Source: Bufo bufo | Lineage: Eukaryota > Chordata > Amphibia > Anura > Bufonidae | Length of the DNA stretch: 64,000 bases | Assembly: GCF_905171765.1 (NCBI RefSeq) | Contig: NC_053391.1 | Location: 689,993,257-690,057,256, forward strand | Reading direction: 5' to 3' | Shown: positions 53,716 through 64,000 of the stretch, piece by piece | How the letters are laid out: every line of letters starts with the position of its first letter | Position numbering within the stretch: the stretch's first letter is position 1 | Made by a program: the position numbers and the translations under genes | Notes under the pieces: model-generated | Databases searched by the model: none | What the model was told of the DNA's origin: nothing | Seen by the model: only the letters and a program-made list of their open reading frames with translations

Positions 53716-54575
53716 GGTCGTTCTCCAAAAAAAATTATTTTCTTTGGTTTTCACTTGCACATGACCTTTAAATATTTATATACATCAGTATTTTTATAAG
53801 AAAAACTATGGTAGGTCTTTTTTAGTTTTAGTTTTTACACCTACTCTCTAGTCTGACGGTCTTGGTATGCACTGAGCTCTCAGTTCCCGAGGTCTCAGTA
53901 TCAGAGTCCACCTTCTGATATGTGCTTCTTATATTATTCCTGTTCTTCCAAATATAAACACTATCGTTTTCAAAATCTGAACGATCCCTAATATATTTCC
54001 GATGTTTGCGTTCTGTAATTTCGAATCTATATTTTTCTTGATTTTTTTGTTCCAAATTGATAAACTCTGAACGTTGCCTAAAATTCCTGTATTTCTTTTA
54101 TTTCCCTTTCAAGTTGCTGATCTAATTTTGAAAAGTATTTTTTTTTTTTCATATTCCGAGAGGTAGCTCAATAATCTCAAAGAGCACTCCGTCAGGAGAC
54201 GTTCCCAACCCTTCACGAACTCTATATCTTCCAGATGTGAATTAGGTCTCGGGGTATACGTAAACCCCTATATATAATTCCTTGTTGGATAGAAGTATCC
54301 GAGCTGGCTATCTCCCACCAAGAGCGTTTATGTTGGCAGTATGTCTTATTAAGGTTCATGGATGGAAGTATAAGTCCTGGAGTCTGCGCATAATACATTA
54401 TATAGGGAGAATATACCTATCACCGTATTCATGCACACTGGATTCCTTGATAAGGAGGACCTATCGGAGGTAACAATGTTAAGACTATTGGCTTATCCCC
54501 TTGTAGGTTTAGTAAAACCCGCCTTTCAGGCTTAAATGATATCCAGTTTAAGCGTTCGTGTTAGCAGCAGCTCCG

Positions 54576-54620
54576 TTTTCCCTGAGGACGCCGCGCTCAA
54601 CGGTGAAACATGTTGGGGGG
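54576..54620 (+). ncRNA. hammerhead-ribozyme-like motif at the PLE 5' side
   Basis: CTGAGGA at 54582-54588 fits C-U-G-A-N-G-A; GCCG/CGGT can form stem II around CGCTCAA, leaving one unpaired C; GAAAC at 54605-54609 is followed by AT and GTT, where GUU is an allowed but weaker cleavage triplet. CC before the core and the following G run can make stem I. It is on the strand opposite to the PLE gene, facing away from it. Confidence 0.5.
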
Positions 54621-54848
54621 GCTGCTATTATAGTTTTTTTTAAAGGAAGTGATCAAGTGAATGAATGAGAGCGGTGCGGGCAATAATCTAGTGATAAGGA
54701 AATGATCAGTCAGTGACAATGATAATGAGAATTATCTAGAGATCAGAATTAGTAACTATATCTTGTAAATCTGTTACTAACTGATAGAGTGCAGATGGCG
54801 ACAGTGTGACGAGGATTAGATAATCTGTTGCAACGTATTGCAAAGCTT

Positions 54849-55090
54849 AGGCTACTTTCACACTGGCGTTTCTGGGTCCGCTTGTGAGATCCGTTTCAGG
54901 GCTCTCACAAGCGGCCCAAAACGTATCAGTTCAGCACCAATGCATTCTGAGTGGATAAGGATCCGTTCAGAACGCATCAGTTTGCCTCCGTTCAGCCTCC
55001 ATTCCGCTCTGAAGGCTGCTTGCAGCGTTTTGATGTCCGCCTGACGATGCAGAGCCAAACGGATCCGTCCTGACTTACAATTTGACAACT
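54849..55090. mobile_element. MITE of the TTTCACACTGGCG type
   Basis: It starts TTAGGCTACTTTCACACTGG and contains mirrored TCTCACAAGCG/CGCTTGTGAGA and ATCCGTTC/GAACGCAT segments. The start is shared with 55818-55840. No coding sequence. Confidence 0.55.
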
Positions 55091-55329
55091 AACTGCGCCA
55101 CTGCACATCTATCAAAGGGGAGATGTAGTTAATATCCCGGCTGATCGCTCCTAGTATGTAAACAAATCACAGTAAAAAAGAAAAAGATTCACACGGTCAT
55201 CCTCATTTTTTTACTTTGTTTGTTTTGGGCAATAGTTGATTTTTAAACTGCACAATAAATGTTATGTCTGTGAAGGTTCTCATTTATCCAGGTCATGGTA
55301 TATCTGTAAAGAATAAATCAAGGCAACTG

Positions 55330-55555
55330 GACTTACTGTAGATTTCTCGAAAACGTTTCACTCGTTCTTCCAAGGAGCTTTCTCAATTCTGAGTGACTGT
55401 ACAAGAATTCTCTGGGAATTCTCAATTCTGAGTGACTGTACAAGAATTCTCTGGGATTTCTTGTACAGTCACTCAGAATTGAGAAAGCTCCTTGGAAGAA
55501 CGAGTGAAATGTTTTCAAGAAATCTACAGTAAGTTCAGTTGCCTTAATTTATTCT
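55330..55555. mobile_element. palindrome with hammerhead-like motif, probable PLE end
   Basis: ACTTACTGTAGATTTCTCG at the left is mirrored by AAGAAATCTACAGTAAGT near 55535. The arms (about 80-100 bp) share AACGAGTGAAA, AGCTCCTTGG and CTCAGAATTGAG; one arm has a tandem copy of TTCTGAGTGACTGTACAAGA. On the minus strand TTGAGAAAGCTCC...GAGTGAAACGTTTTC resembles a degenerate hammerhead core. Confidence 0.5.
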
Positions 55556-55915
55556 TTACAGATACAATAAGTGTTATGCTTTAAATAAAAAATAAAAAAT
55601 GTCCTGAAACAGGAATAAGGTAGCCATCGGCTATTGAACTCAACAAGATAAAAGCAGAACTCGTCTCTGAAGATGATAGACCTCCCTCCATTGCTGTACA
55701 ACGTGATAGCCTTTCAGAGTAGTGGTGTGAGGCCAGTGGACACCTGTAGATGGACGTCTGGCTTGGGATGTGACAATCTCACTTGCAGTACATTATGGAT
55801 TATTATGCAACATTTTCCTTAGGCTACTTTCACACTGGCATTTTGGCTTCTGTGCATCTCTTACTGTCATTCCAGTTCGTCATTGTTCTCCCAACTTCAA
55901 CATTGAACAGTAACT
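55556..55915. other. no recognised gene
   Basis: Intergenic; only the start of a TTTCACACTGG-type MITE is seen at about 55818-55845. It leads into the 40-bp array. Confidence 0.4.
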
Positions 55916-55918
55916 GTG

Positions 55919-58900
55919 TAGATACTGGGGCACTGTCATTGTATTATTTCAGCACTGTATAGTTACAGGGGCACTGTATTGTATTATTTGAGCTCTGTAT
56001 AGTTACTAGGGCACTGTATTGTATTATTTGAGCTCTGTATAGTTACTGGGGCACTGTATTGTATTAATTGAGCTCTGTATAGTTACTGGGGCACTGTATT
56101 GTATTATTTGAGCACTGTATAGTTACTGGGGCACTGTATTGTATTAATTGAGCTCTGTATAGTTACTGGGGCACTGTATTGTATTATTTGAGCACTGTAT
56201 AGTTACTGGGACATTGTATTGTATTAATTGAGCTCTGTATAGTTACTGGAGCACTGTATTGTATTATTTGAGCTCTGTATAGTTACTGGAGCACTGCATT
56301 GTATTATTTGAGCACTGTATAGTTACTGGGGCACTGTATTGTATTATTTGAGCTCTGTATAGTTACTGGAGCACTGCATTGTATTATTTGAGCTCTGTAT
56401 AGTTACCAGGGCACTGTATTGTATTATTTGAGCTCTGTATAGTTACTGGGGCACTGTATTGTATTATTTGAGCTACGTATAGTTACTTAGGCACTGTATT
56501 GTATTATTTGGGCACTGTATAGTTACCGGGGCACTGTATTGTATTTTCTGAGCACGGTATAGTTACTAGGGCACTGTATTGTATTATATGAGCTCTGTAT
56601 AGTTACTGGGGTACTGTATTGTATTATTTGAGCTCTGTATAGTTACTGGAACACTGTATTGTATTAATTGAGCTCTGTATAGTTACTGGAGCACTGTATT
56701 GTATTATTTGAGCTACGTATAGTTACTTAGGCACTGTATTGTATTATTTGGGCACTGTATAGTTACCGGGGCACTGTATTGTATTTTCTGAGCACGGTAT
56801 AGTTACTAGGGCACTGTATTGTATTATATGAGCTCTGTATAGTTACTGGGGTACTGTATTGTATTATTTGAGCTCTGTATAGTTACTGGAACACTGTATT
56901 GTATTAATTGAGCTCTGTATAGTTACTGGAGCACTGTATTGTATTATTTGAGCACTGTATAGTTACTGGGGCACTGTATTGTATTATTTGAGCTCTGTAT
57001 AGTTACTGGGGCACTGTATTGTATTATTTGAGCTCTGTATAGTTACTGGGGTACTGTATTGTATTATTTGAGCTCTGTATAGTTACTGGGGCACTGTATT
57101 GTATTATTTGAGCTCTGTATAGTTACTGGGGTACTGTATTGTATTATTTGAGCTCTGTATAGTTACTGGAACACTGTATTGTATTAATTGAGCTCTGTAT
57201 AGTTACTGGGGCACTGTATTGTATTATTTGAGCACTGTATAGTTACTGGGGCACTGTATTGTATTATTTGAGCTCTGTATAGTTACCAGGGCACTGTATT
57301 GTATTAATTGAGCTCTGTATAGTTACTGGGGCACTGTATTGTATTATTTGAGCACTGTATAGTTACTGGGACATTGTATTGTATTAATTGAGCTCTGTAT
57401 AGTTACTGGAGCACTGTATTGTATTATTTGAGCTCTGTATAGTTACTGGGGTACTGTATTGTATTATTTGAGCACTGTATAGTTACTGGAACACTGTATT
57501 GTATTAATTGAGCTCTGTATAGTTACTGGAGCACTGTATTGTATTATTTGAGCTCTGTATAGTTACCAGGGCACTGTATTGTATTATTTGAGCACTGTAT
57601 AGTTACTGGGGCACTGTATTGTATTATTTGAGCACTGTATAGTTACTGGGACATTGTATTGTATTATTTGAGCTCTGTATAGTTACTGGGGCACTGTATT
57701 GTATTATTTGAGCTCTGTATAGTTACCAGGGCACTGTATTGTATTATTTGAGCTCTGTATAGTTACTGGGGCACTGTATTGTATTATTTGAGCTACGTAT
57801 AGTTACTTAGGCACTGTATTGTATTATTTGAGCTCTGTATAGTTACCGGGGCACTGTATTGTATTATTTGAGCTCTGTATAGTTACCAGGGCACTGTATT
57901 GTATTATTTGAGCTCTGTATAGTTACTGGGGTACTGTATTGTATTATTTGAGCACTGTATAGTTACTGGAACACTGTATTGTATTAATTGAGCTCTGTAT
58001 AGTTACCAGGGCACTGTATTGTATTATTTGAGCACTGTATAGTTACTGGGGCACTGTATTGTATTATTTGAGCACTGTATAGTTACTGGGGCACTGTATT
58101 GTATTATTTGAGCTCTGTATAGTTACTAGGGCACTGTATTGTATTATTTGAGCTCTGTATAGTTACTGGGGCACTGTATTGTATTATTTGAGCTCTGTAT
58201 AGTTACCGGGGCACTGTATTGTATTATTTGAGCACTGTATAGTTACTGGGACATTGTATTGTATTATATGAGCTCTGTATAGTTACTGGGGCACTGTATT
58301 GTATTATTTGAGCTCTGTATAGTTACCGGTGCACTTTATTGTATTTTTTGAGCTCTGTATAGTTACCGGTGCACTGTATTGTATTATTTGAGCTCTGTAT
58401 AGTTACCGGTGCACTTTATTGTATTTTTTGAGCTCTGTATAGTTACCGGTGCACTGTATTGTATTATTTGAGCTCCGTATAGTTACTGGGACATTGTATT
58501 GTATTATTTGAGCTCTGTATAGTTACTGGGACACTGTATTGTATTATTTGAGCTCTGTATAGTTACTTAGGCACTGTATTGTATTATTTGAGCACTGTAT
58601 AGTTACAGGTGCACTTTATTGTATTTTCTGAGCACGGTATAGTTACTAGGGCACTGTATTGTATTATATGAGCTCTGTATAGTTACTGGGGCACTGTATT
58701 GTATTATTTGAGCTCTGTATAGTTACCAGTGCACTTTATTGTATTTTTTGAGCTCTGTATAGTTACTGGGGCACTGTATTGTATTATTTGAGCTCTGTAT
58801 AGTTACCGGTGCACTTTATTGTATTTTCTGAGCACGGTATAGTTACTAGGGCACTGTATTGTATTATATGAGCTCTGTATAGTTACTGGGGCACTGTATT

Positions 58901-61900
58901 GTATTATTTGAGCTCTGTATAGTTACCAGTGCACTTTATTGTATTTTTTGAGCTCTGTATAGTTACTGGGGCACTGTATTGTATTATTTGAGCACTGTAT
59001 AGTTACGGGGGCACTGTATTGTATTATATGAGCTCTGTATAGTTACTGGAGCACTGTATTGTATTATTTGAGCACTGTATAGTTACAGGGGCACTGTATT
59101 GTATTATTTGAGCTCTGTATAGTTTCTGGGGCACTGTATTGTATTATTTGAGCACTGTATAGTTACTGGGGCACTTTATTGTATTATTTGAGCTCTGTAT
59201 AGTTACCGGGGCACTGTATTGTATTTTTTGAGCTCTGTATAGTTACTGGGGCACTGTATTGTATTATTTGAGCTTTGTATAGTTACTGGGGCACTTTATT
59301 GTATTTTTTGAGCACTGTATAGTTACTGGAGCACTGTATTGTATTATTTCAGCTCTGTATAGTTACTGGGGCACTTTATTGTATTTTTTGAGCACTGTAT
59401 AGTTACTGGGACACTTTTATATTATTTGAGCTCTGTATAGTCACTGGGCACTATATTGTATTATTTGGGCACTGTATAGTTACTGGGGCACTTTATTGTA
59501 TTTTTTGAGCACTGTATAGTTACTAGGGCACTGTATTGTATTATTTGAGCTCTGTATAGTTACTTAGGCACTGTATTGTATTATTTGAGCTCTGTATAGT
59601 TACTGGGGCACTGCATTGTATTATGTGAGCTCTGTATAGTTACTGGGGCACTGTATTGTATTATTTGAGCTCCGTATAGTTACTGGGGCACTGTATTGTA
59701 TTATTTGAGCTCTGTATAGTTACTGGGGCACTGCATTGTATTATTTGAGCACTGTATAGTTACTGGGACATTGTATTGTATTATTTGAGCTCTGTATAGT
59801 TACCGGTGCACTTTATTGTATTTTTTGAGCTCTGTATAGCTACTGGGGCACTGTATTGCACTATTTGAGCTCTGTATAGTTACCAGTGCACTTTATTGTA
59901 TTTTTTGAGCTCTGTATAGTTACTGGGGCACTGTATTGTATTATTTGAGCACTGTATAGTTACGGGGGCACTTTATTGTATTATTTGAGCTCTGTATAGT
60001 TTCTGGGGCACTGTATTGTATTATTTGAGCACTGTATAGTTACCGGGGCACTGTATTGTATTATTTGAGCACTGTATAGTTACGGGGGCACTTTATTGTA
60101 TTATTTGAGCTCTGTATAGTTACTGGGGTACTGTATTGTATTATTTGAGCTCTGTATAGTTACTGGGGCACTGTATTGTATTATTTGAGCTTTGTATAGT
60201 TACTGGGGCACTTTATTGTATTTTTTGAGCACTGTATAGTTACTGGGGCATTGTATTGTATTATTTGAGCTCTGTATAGTTACTGGGGCACTGTATTGTA
60301 TTATTTGAGCTTTGTATAGTTACTGGGGCACTTTATTGTATTAATTGAGCTCTGTATAGTCACTGGGCACTATATTGTATTATTTGAGCACTGTATAGTT
60401 ACCGGGGCACTGTATTGTATTATTTGGGCACTGTATAGTTACTGGGGCACTTTATTGTATTTTTTGAGCACTGTATAGTTACTAGGGCACTGTATTGTAT
60501 TATTTGAGCAGCTCTGTATAGTTACTGGGACATTGTATTGTATTATTTGAGCTCTGTATAGTTACTGGGGCACTGTATTGTATTATTTGAGCTCTGTATA
60601 GTTACCGGGGCACTGTATTGTATTATATGAGCTCTGTATAGTTACCGGTGCACTTTATTGTATTTTTTGAGCTCTGTATAGCTACTGGGGCACTGTATTG
60701 CACTATTTGAGCTCTGTATAGTTACCAGTGCACTTTATTGTATTTTTTGAGCTCTGTATAGTTACTGGGGCACTGTATTGTATTATTTGAGCACTGTATA
60801 GTTACGGGGGCACTTTATTGTATTATTTGAGCTCTGTATAGTTTCTGGGGCACTGTATTGTATTATTTGAGCTCTGTATAGTTACTGGGGCACTGTATTG
60901 TATTATTTGAGCTTTGTATAGTTACTGGGGCACTGTATTGTATTATTTGAGCTCTGTATAGTTACTGGGGCACTGTATTGTATTATTTGAGCTTTGTATA
61001 GTTACTGGGGCACTTTATTGTATTTTTTGAGCACTGTATAGTTACTGGAACACTGTATTGTATTAATTGAGCTCTGTATAGTTACCAGGGCACTGTATTG
61101 TATTATTTGAGCTCTGTATAGTTTCTGGGGCACTGTATTGTATTATTTGAGCTCTGTATAGTTACTGGGGCACTGTATTGTATTATTTGAGCTTTGTATA
61201 GTTACTGGGGCACTGTATTGTATTATTTGAGCTCTGTATAGTTACTGGGGCACTGTATTGTATTATTTGAGCTTTGTATAGTTACTGGGGCACTTTATTG
61301 TATTTTTTGAGCACTGTATAGTTACTGGGACACTGTTATATTATTTGAGCACTGTATAGTCACTGGGCACTATATTGTATTATTTGAGCACTGTATAGTT
61401 ACTGGGGCACTTTATTGTATTTTTTGAGCACTGTATAGTTACTAGGGCACTGCATTGTATTATTTGAGCTCTGTATAGTTACCGGGGCACTGTATTGTAT
61501 TATATGAGCTCTGTATAGTTATTGGGGTACTGTATTGTATTATTTGAGCTCTGTATAGTTACTGGGGCACTGTATTGTATTATTTGGGCACTGTATAGTT
61601 ACTGGGGCACTTTATTGTATTTTTTGAGCACTGTATAGTTACTAGGGCACTGTATTGTATTATTTGAGCTCTGTATAGTTACTGGGGCACTGCATTGTAT
61701 TATGTGAGCTCTGTATAGTTACTAGGGCACTGTATTGTATTATATGAGCTCTGTATAGTTACTGGGGCACTGTATTGTATTATATGAGCTCTGTATAGTT
61801 ACTGGAGCACTGTATTGCATTATTTGAGCTCTGTATAGTCACTGGGCACTATATTGTATTATTTGAGCACTGTATAGTTACCGGTGCACTTTATTGTATT

Positions 61901-62745
61901 TTTTGAGCACTGTATAGTTACTGGAGCACTGTATTGTATTATTAGAGCTCTGTATAGTTACTGGGGCACTGTATTGTATTATATGAGCTCTGTATAGTTA
62001 CTGGGGCACTGTATTGTATTATTTGAGCTCTGTATAGTTACTGGGACACTGTATTGTATTATTTGAGCTCTGTATAGTTACCTGGGCACTGTATTGTATT
62101 ATTTGAGCTCTGTATAGTTACTGGGACACTGTATTGTATTATTTGAGCACGGTATAGTTACTGGGGCACTGTATTGTATTATTTCAGCTCTGTATAGTTA
62201 CCGGGGCACTGTATTGTATTATATGAGCTCTGTATAGTTACTGGGGCACTGTATTGTATTATATGAGCTCTGTATAGTTACTGGGGCACTGTATTGTATT
62301 ATACTCCGTATAGTTACTTAGGCACTTTATTGTATTATTAGAGCTCTGCATAGTTACGGGGGCACTGCATTGTATTATTTGGCACTGTGTAGTTACGGGG
62401 GCACTGCATTGTATTATTTGGCACTGTGTAGTTACGGGGGCACTGTATTGTATTATTTGGCACTGTGTAGTTACGGGGGCACTGTATTGTATTATTTGGC
62501 ACTGTGTAGTTACGGGGGCACTGTATTGTATTATTTGGCACTGTGTAGTTACGGGGGCACTGTATTGTATTATATGAGCTCTGTATAGTTACTGCGGCAC
62601 TGTATTGTATTTTTTGGGCTCTGTATAGTTACTGGGACACTGTATTGTATTATTTGGCACTGTGTAGTTACGGGGGCACTGTATTGTATTATTTGGCACT
62701 GTGTAGTTACGGGGGCACTGTACTATATTATTTCAGCACTATCGA
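55919..62745. repeat. 40-bp minisatellite array
   Basis: About 170 copies of a unit that runs AGTTACTGGGGCACTGTATT then GTATTATTTGAGCTCTGTAT. Variation is concentrated at a few positions (CTGGGG/CCGGGG/CCAGGG, CTCTG/CACTG, ATTTG/AATTG/TATATG). Blocks are duplicated: 56461-56700 recurs unchanged at 56701-56940. Near the right end a shorter 36-38-bp variant (GGCACTGTGTAGTTACGGGG) is amplified. Frames inside it are artefacts. Confidence 0.97.
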
Positions 62746-62768
62746 GTTGCTGAGGCATTGTCATTATT

Positions 62769-63505
62769 AGAGATGAGTGAATTTCTTGTTGTTTGGTTCA
62801 TATGAATCAGCAGATTGAATTCAGCAACATATAATCTGGACTTGAATCAAATGTGCCTTGATAGCCCTGAAACGTTGTTTATGACATTCTGTATCCAACC
62901 CCTTTCAAGATGTTTAATGCTAAGACAGCATTAGTAATGTTGTCAGAGTGACAGTGACATCTATAGCCATGGGTGAACAGATGGCAGGCGGTGGTAACAA
63001 GCTGCCTGTTTTATGACACATTCCTCTGTCTGAGGAATTAGAAAACGGTCCAAAAATGATCCCTTTTGGGGGAAGATGTCTGCCGGAGTTTATACACACA
63101 GTGGTATTGAAAAAACCATTGATATGTTTTGAACAAGTGGCCTAAAAAAATTATCGGTGAGTAGCAATAGGTTTGGTGTTATGTTAAAGAAAATAAATAT
63201 ACAAAAGAACGGTCAATTGCTCAGAGTCCAGTACAATATACAGTGACTGGGGTGCTGGAAAATGCATCAGGTTTTGTAAAGTCACTAATTTAAGAAAGTT
63301 AACAATAGTTTTTTTGTTTTTTTTTTAAATGAGCACCATTTAAGTCCTGAGTAACTATAATGTGCAAACATAATGCATAAAAACAACAGCTAGTACATTT
63401 ATTAATTTGTTTATGTTAATTGGGTTGCTAGGTGGCTCCTATACATTAAGAAAGAAAAAAAACAGTACTGTAGCTTTAAATATTGATATGTAGTGCAAGC
63501 ACTAC
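62769..63505. other. hAT-like terminus and unassigned sequence
   Basis: TAGAGATGAGTGAATTTC at 62770 resembles the hAT end at 20248. No matching right end is seen, so it may be a truncated MITE. The rest to 63505 has no recognisable gene. Confidence 0.45.
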
Positions 63506-63512
63506 CCTTAAT

Positions 63513-63770
63513 CCAGTGCTTCTCAAATAGTGGGGCGGCCCCCGTAAAGGGGGGCTCGTTCAGGGCTAGCCTTTGGGGTGTGCGAATTTCTTCTGTATAA
63601 TGCCGGCAGGCAGGCCGGGCGGCCGGCGCGTCCCTCAGTGATGTCACGTGCCTGCGCCGCCTGCTTTATGAATGAAGCAGGCGGCGCAGACAAGTGACGT
63701 CACTGAGGGACGCGCCGGCCGCCCAGCCCACCTGCCGGCATTATACAGAAGAAATTCGGATATACGGTAC
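63513..63770. mobile_element. GC-rich palindromic repeat, possibly hAT type
   Basis: CAGTGCTTCTCAAATAGTGG resembles the termini of Charlie-like hAT MITEs. Inside, 63588-63760 is a palindrome with arms of about 80 bp: AATTTCTTCTGTATAATGCC is mirrored by GGCATTATACAGAAGAAATT, and GCAGGCGGCGCAG lies by the 8-base centre. It is strongly GC-rich between AT-rich flanks. Confidence 0.65.
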
Positions 63771-63825
63771 TATTAGGAGTGAGGGGGGCATGTTTAATAA
63801 CTTTAAACGGCGGCGGCGGGCACAC

Positions 63826-64000
63826 GGAATCTGTGGATGGCACAGTTAAGGGGTGGGGGTCTGTGGATGGCACTGTTATGGGGTGGGGGGTCTGTGGATG
63901 GCACATATATAACAGTGCCAGCCACAGATCCCCCCCATAAGTGTCCGTCATCCACAGATCCCCCCCATAAGTGTCCGTCATCCACAGATCCCCCCATAAG
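63826..64000. repeat. about 30-bp minisatellite in both orientations
   Basis: Units TCTGTGGATGGCAC...GGGGTGGGGG occur three times, then the sequence turns round and gives CCACAGATCCCCCC...GTGTCCGTCAT three times, to the window edge. The turning point is near 63905-63925. Confidence 0.75.

Larger units (their letters stand above)
48620..54330 (-). pseudogene. Penelope-like polyprotein (RT plus GIY-YIG), broken
   Basis: Recognisable pieces from the N-terminus: 54055-53828 (basic, Lys/Arg-rich); 52726-52451; 52206-52130 (SLKPKSK); 51126-50686 with EDIIIKPSDKGGNIVIQDRE, the conserved block before the RT; 50114-49700 with LASLDVESLYTNIQ and KGTAMRTSCAPSYANLF; 49521-49243 with DTDIYRKPTSTNSYLHW and GIPVGQHLRAQRNC; 49303-48839 with a Cys-x2-Cys region; then a frameshifted GIY-YIG near 48830-48760. 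The palm motif at 49640-49655 reads RYIDEILILW, so the second catalytic Asp is Glu. PLEs use the RT to copy RNA at nicked chromosomal sites; this copy cannot. Confidence 0.85.
48480..54620 (-). mobile_element. Penelope-like element, nearly full length, decayed and interrupted
   Basis: On the minus strand, in order from 54.3 kb: N-terminal region, PLE-specific conserved block, reverse transcriptase, linker and GIY-YIG. It is broken by a PLE-end palindrome (about 52816-53526) with a MITE next to it, an LTR at 51145-52123 and an LTR at 50097-50695. An outward-facing hammerhead-like motif lies at its 5' side (54576-54620). It is the oldest element of this region since all others interrupt it. Confidence 0.85.

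Noticed and set aside
62338..62588. Frames on both strands with CPRNYTVPNNTIQ or YLALCSYGGT repeats
   Set aside because: They come from the 36-38-bp variant of the 40-bp satellite, whose length keeps frames open on both strands.

Overview
This is a non-genic, repeat-built stretch of a large vertebrate genome, most likely an anuran amphibian. The evidence is the mix of elements: several Tc1/mariner families, a BED-finger hAT transposon, Penelope-like elements (PLEs) with GIY-YIG domains, a full-length DIRS element, TTAA-flanked palindromic MITEs and three large AT-rich minisatellites. No host protein-coding gene, tRNA or rRNA was recognised. Every long open reading frame with a recognisable product belongs to a transposable element. 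Species assignment is inference.

Layout. 0-9.3 kb: a Tc1-type transposon with an uninterrupted transposase (790-2335), a hAT 5' fragment, a second Tc1 element whose transposase is open but lacks two catalytic residues (4622-6246), a TTAA-flanked element carrying a deleted Tc1 copy, and a 600-bp solo LTR. 9.3-15.2 kb: a PLE reverse-transcriptase scrap, several MITEs (one hAT type with an 8-bp target duplication, two TTAA type) and long palindromes. 15.2-19.6 kb: two PLE 3' halves in tail-to-tail inverted repeat, flanked by one 12-bp direct repeat; one arm holds a solo LTR. 19.9-25.2 kb: a 4.8-kb hAT transposon (decayed transposase, 8-bp target duplication) inside a TTAA MITE. 25.6-27.2 kb: a Tc1 element of Sleeping Beauty architecture whose transposase has one early nonsense codon.

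31.4-42.4 kb is a 35/36-bp minisatellite interrupted by a complete DIRS retroelement (32262-37592) with Gag-like, RT/RNase H and tyrosine recombinase frames, inverted terminal repeats and the internal complementary region. 43.3-45.5 kb is a second minisatellite of 46-bp and 45-bp subunits in a higher-order pattern, interrupted by half of a Tc1 element. 46.0-48.2 kb is a decayed Tc1 element with another Tc1 copy inside. 48.5-54.6 kb is a nearly full-length but decayed PLE on the minus strand, split by two solo LTRs, a palindrome of PLE ends and a MITE. 55.9-62.7 kb is a third minisatellite with a 40-bp unit; the window ends in a hAT-like end, a GC-rich palindrome and a short minisatellite.

The elements do not form a pathway. 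They record nested insertion: the intact flanks of each target allow relative dating (MITE before hAT, minisatellite before DIRS, PLE before its LTRs). The most interesting shared signal is a set of hammerhead-ribozyme-like motifs at PLE ends, directed outward from the PLE bodies. All coordinates come from reading by eye; element ends are exact where a target duplication is stated and approximate otherwise.
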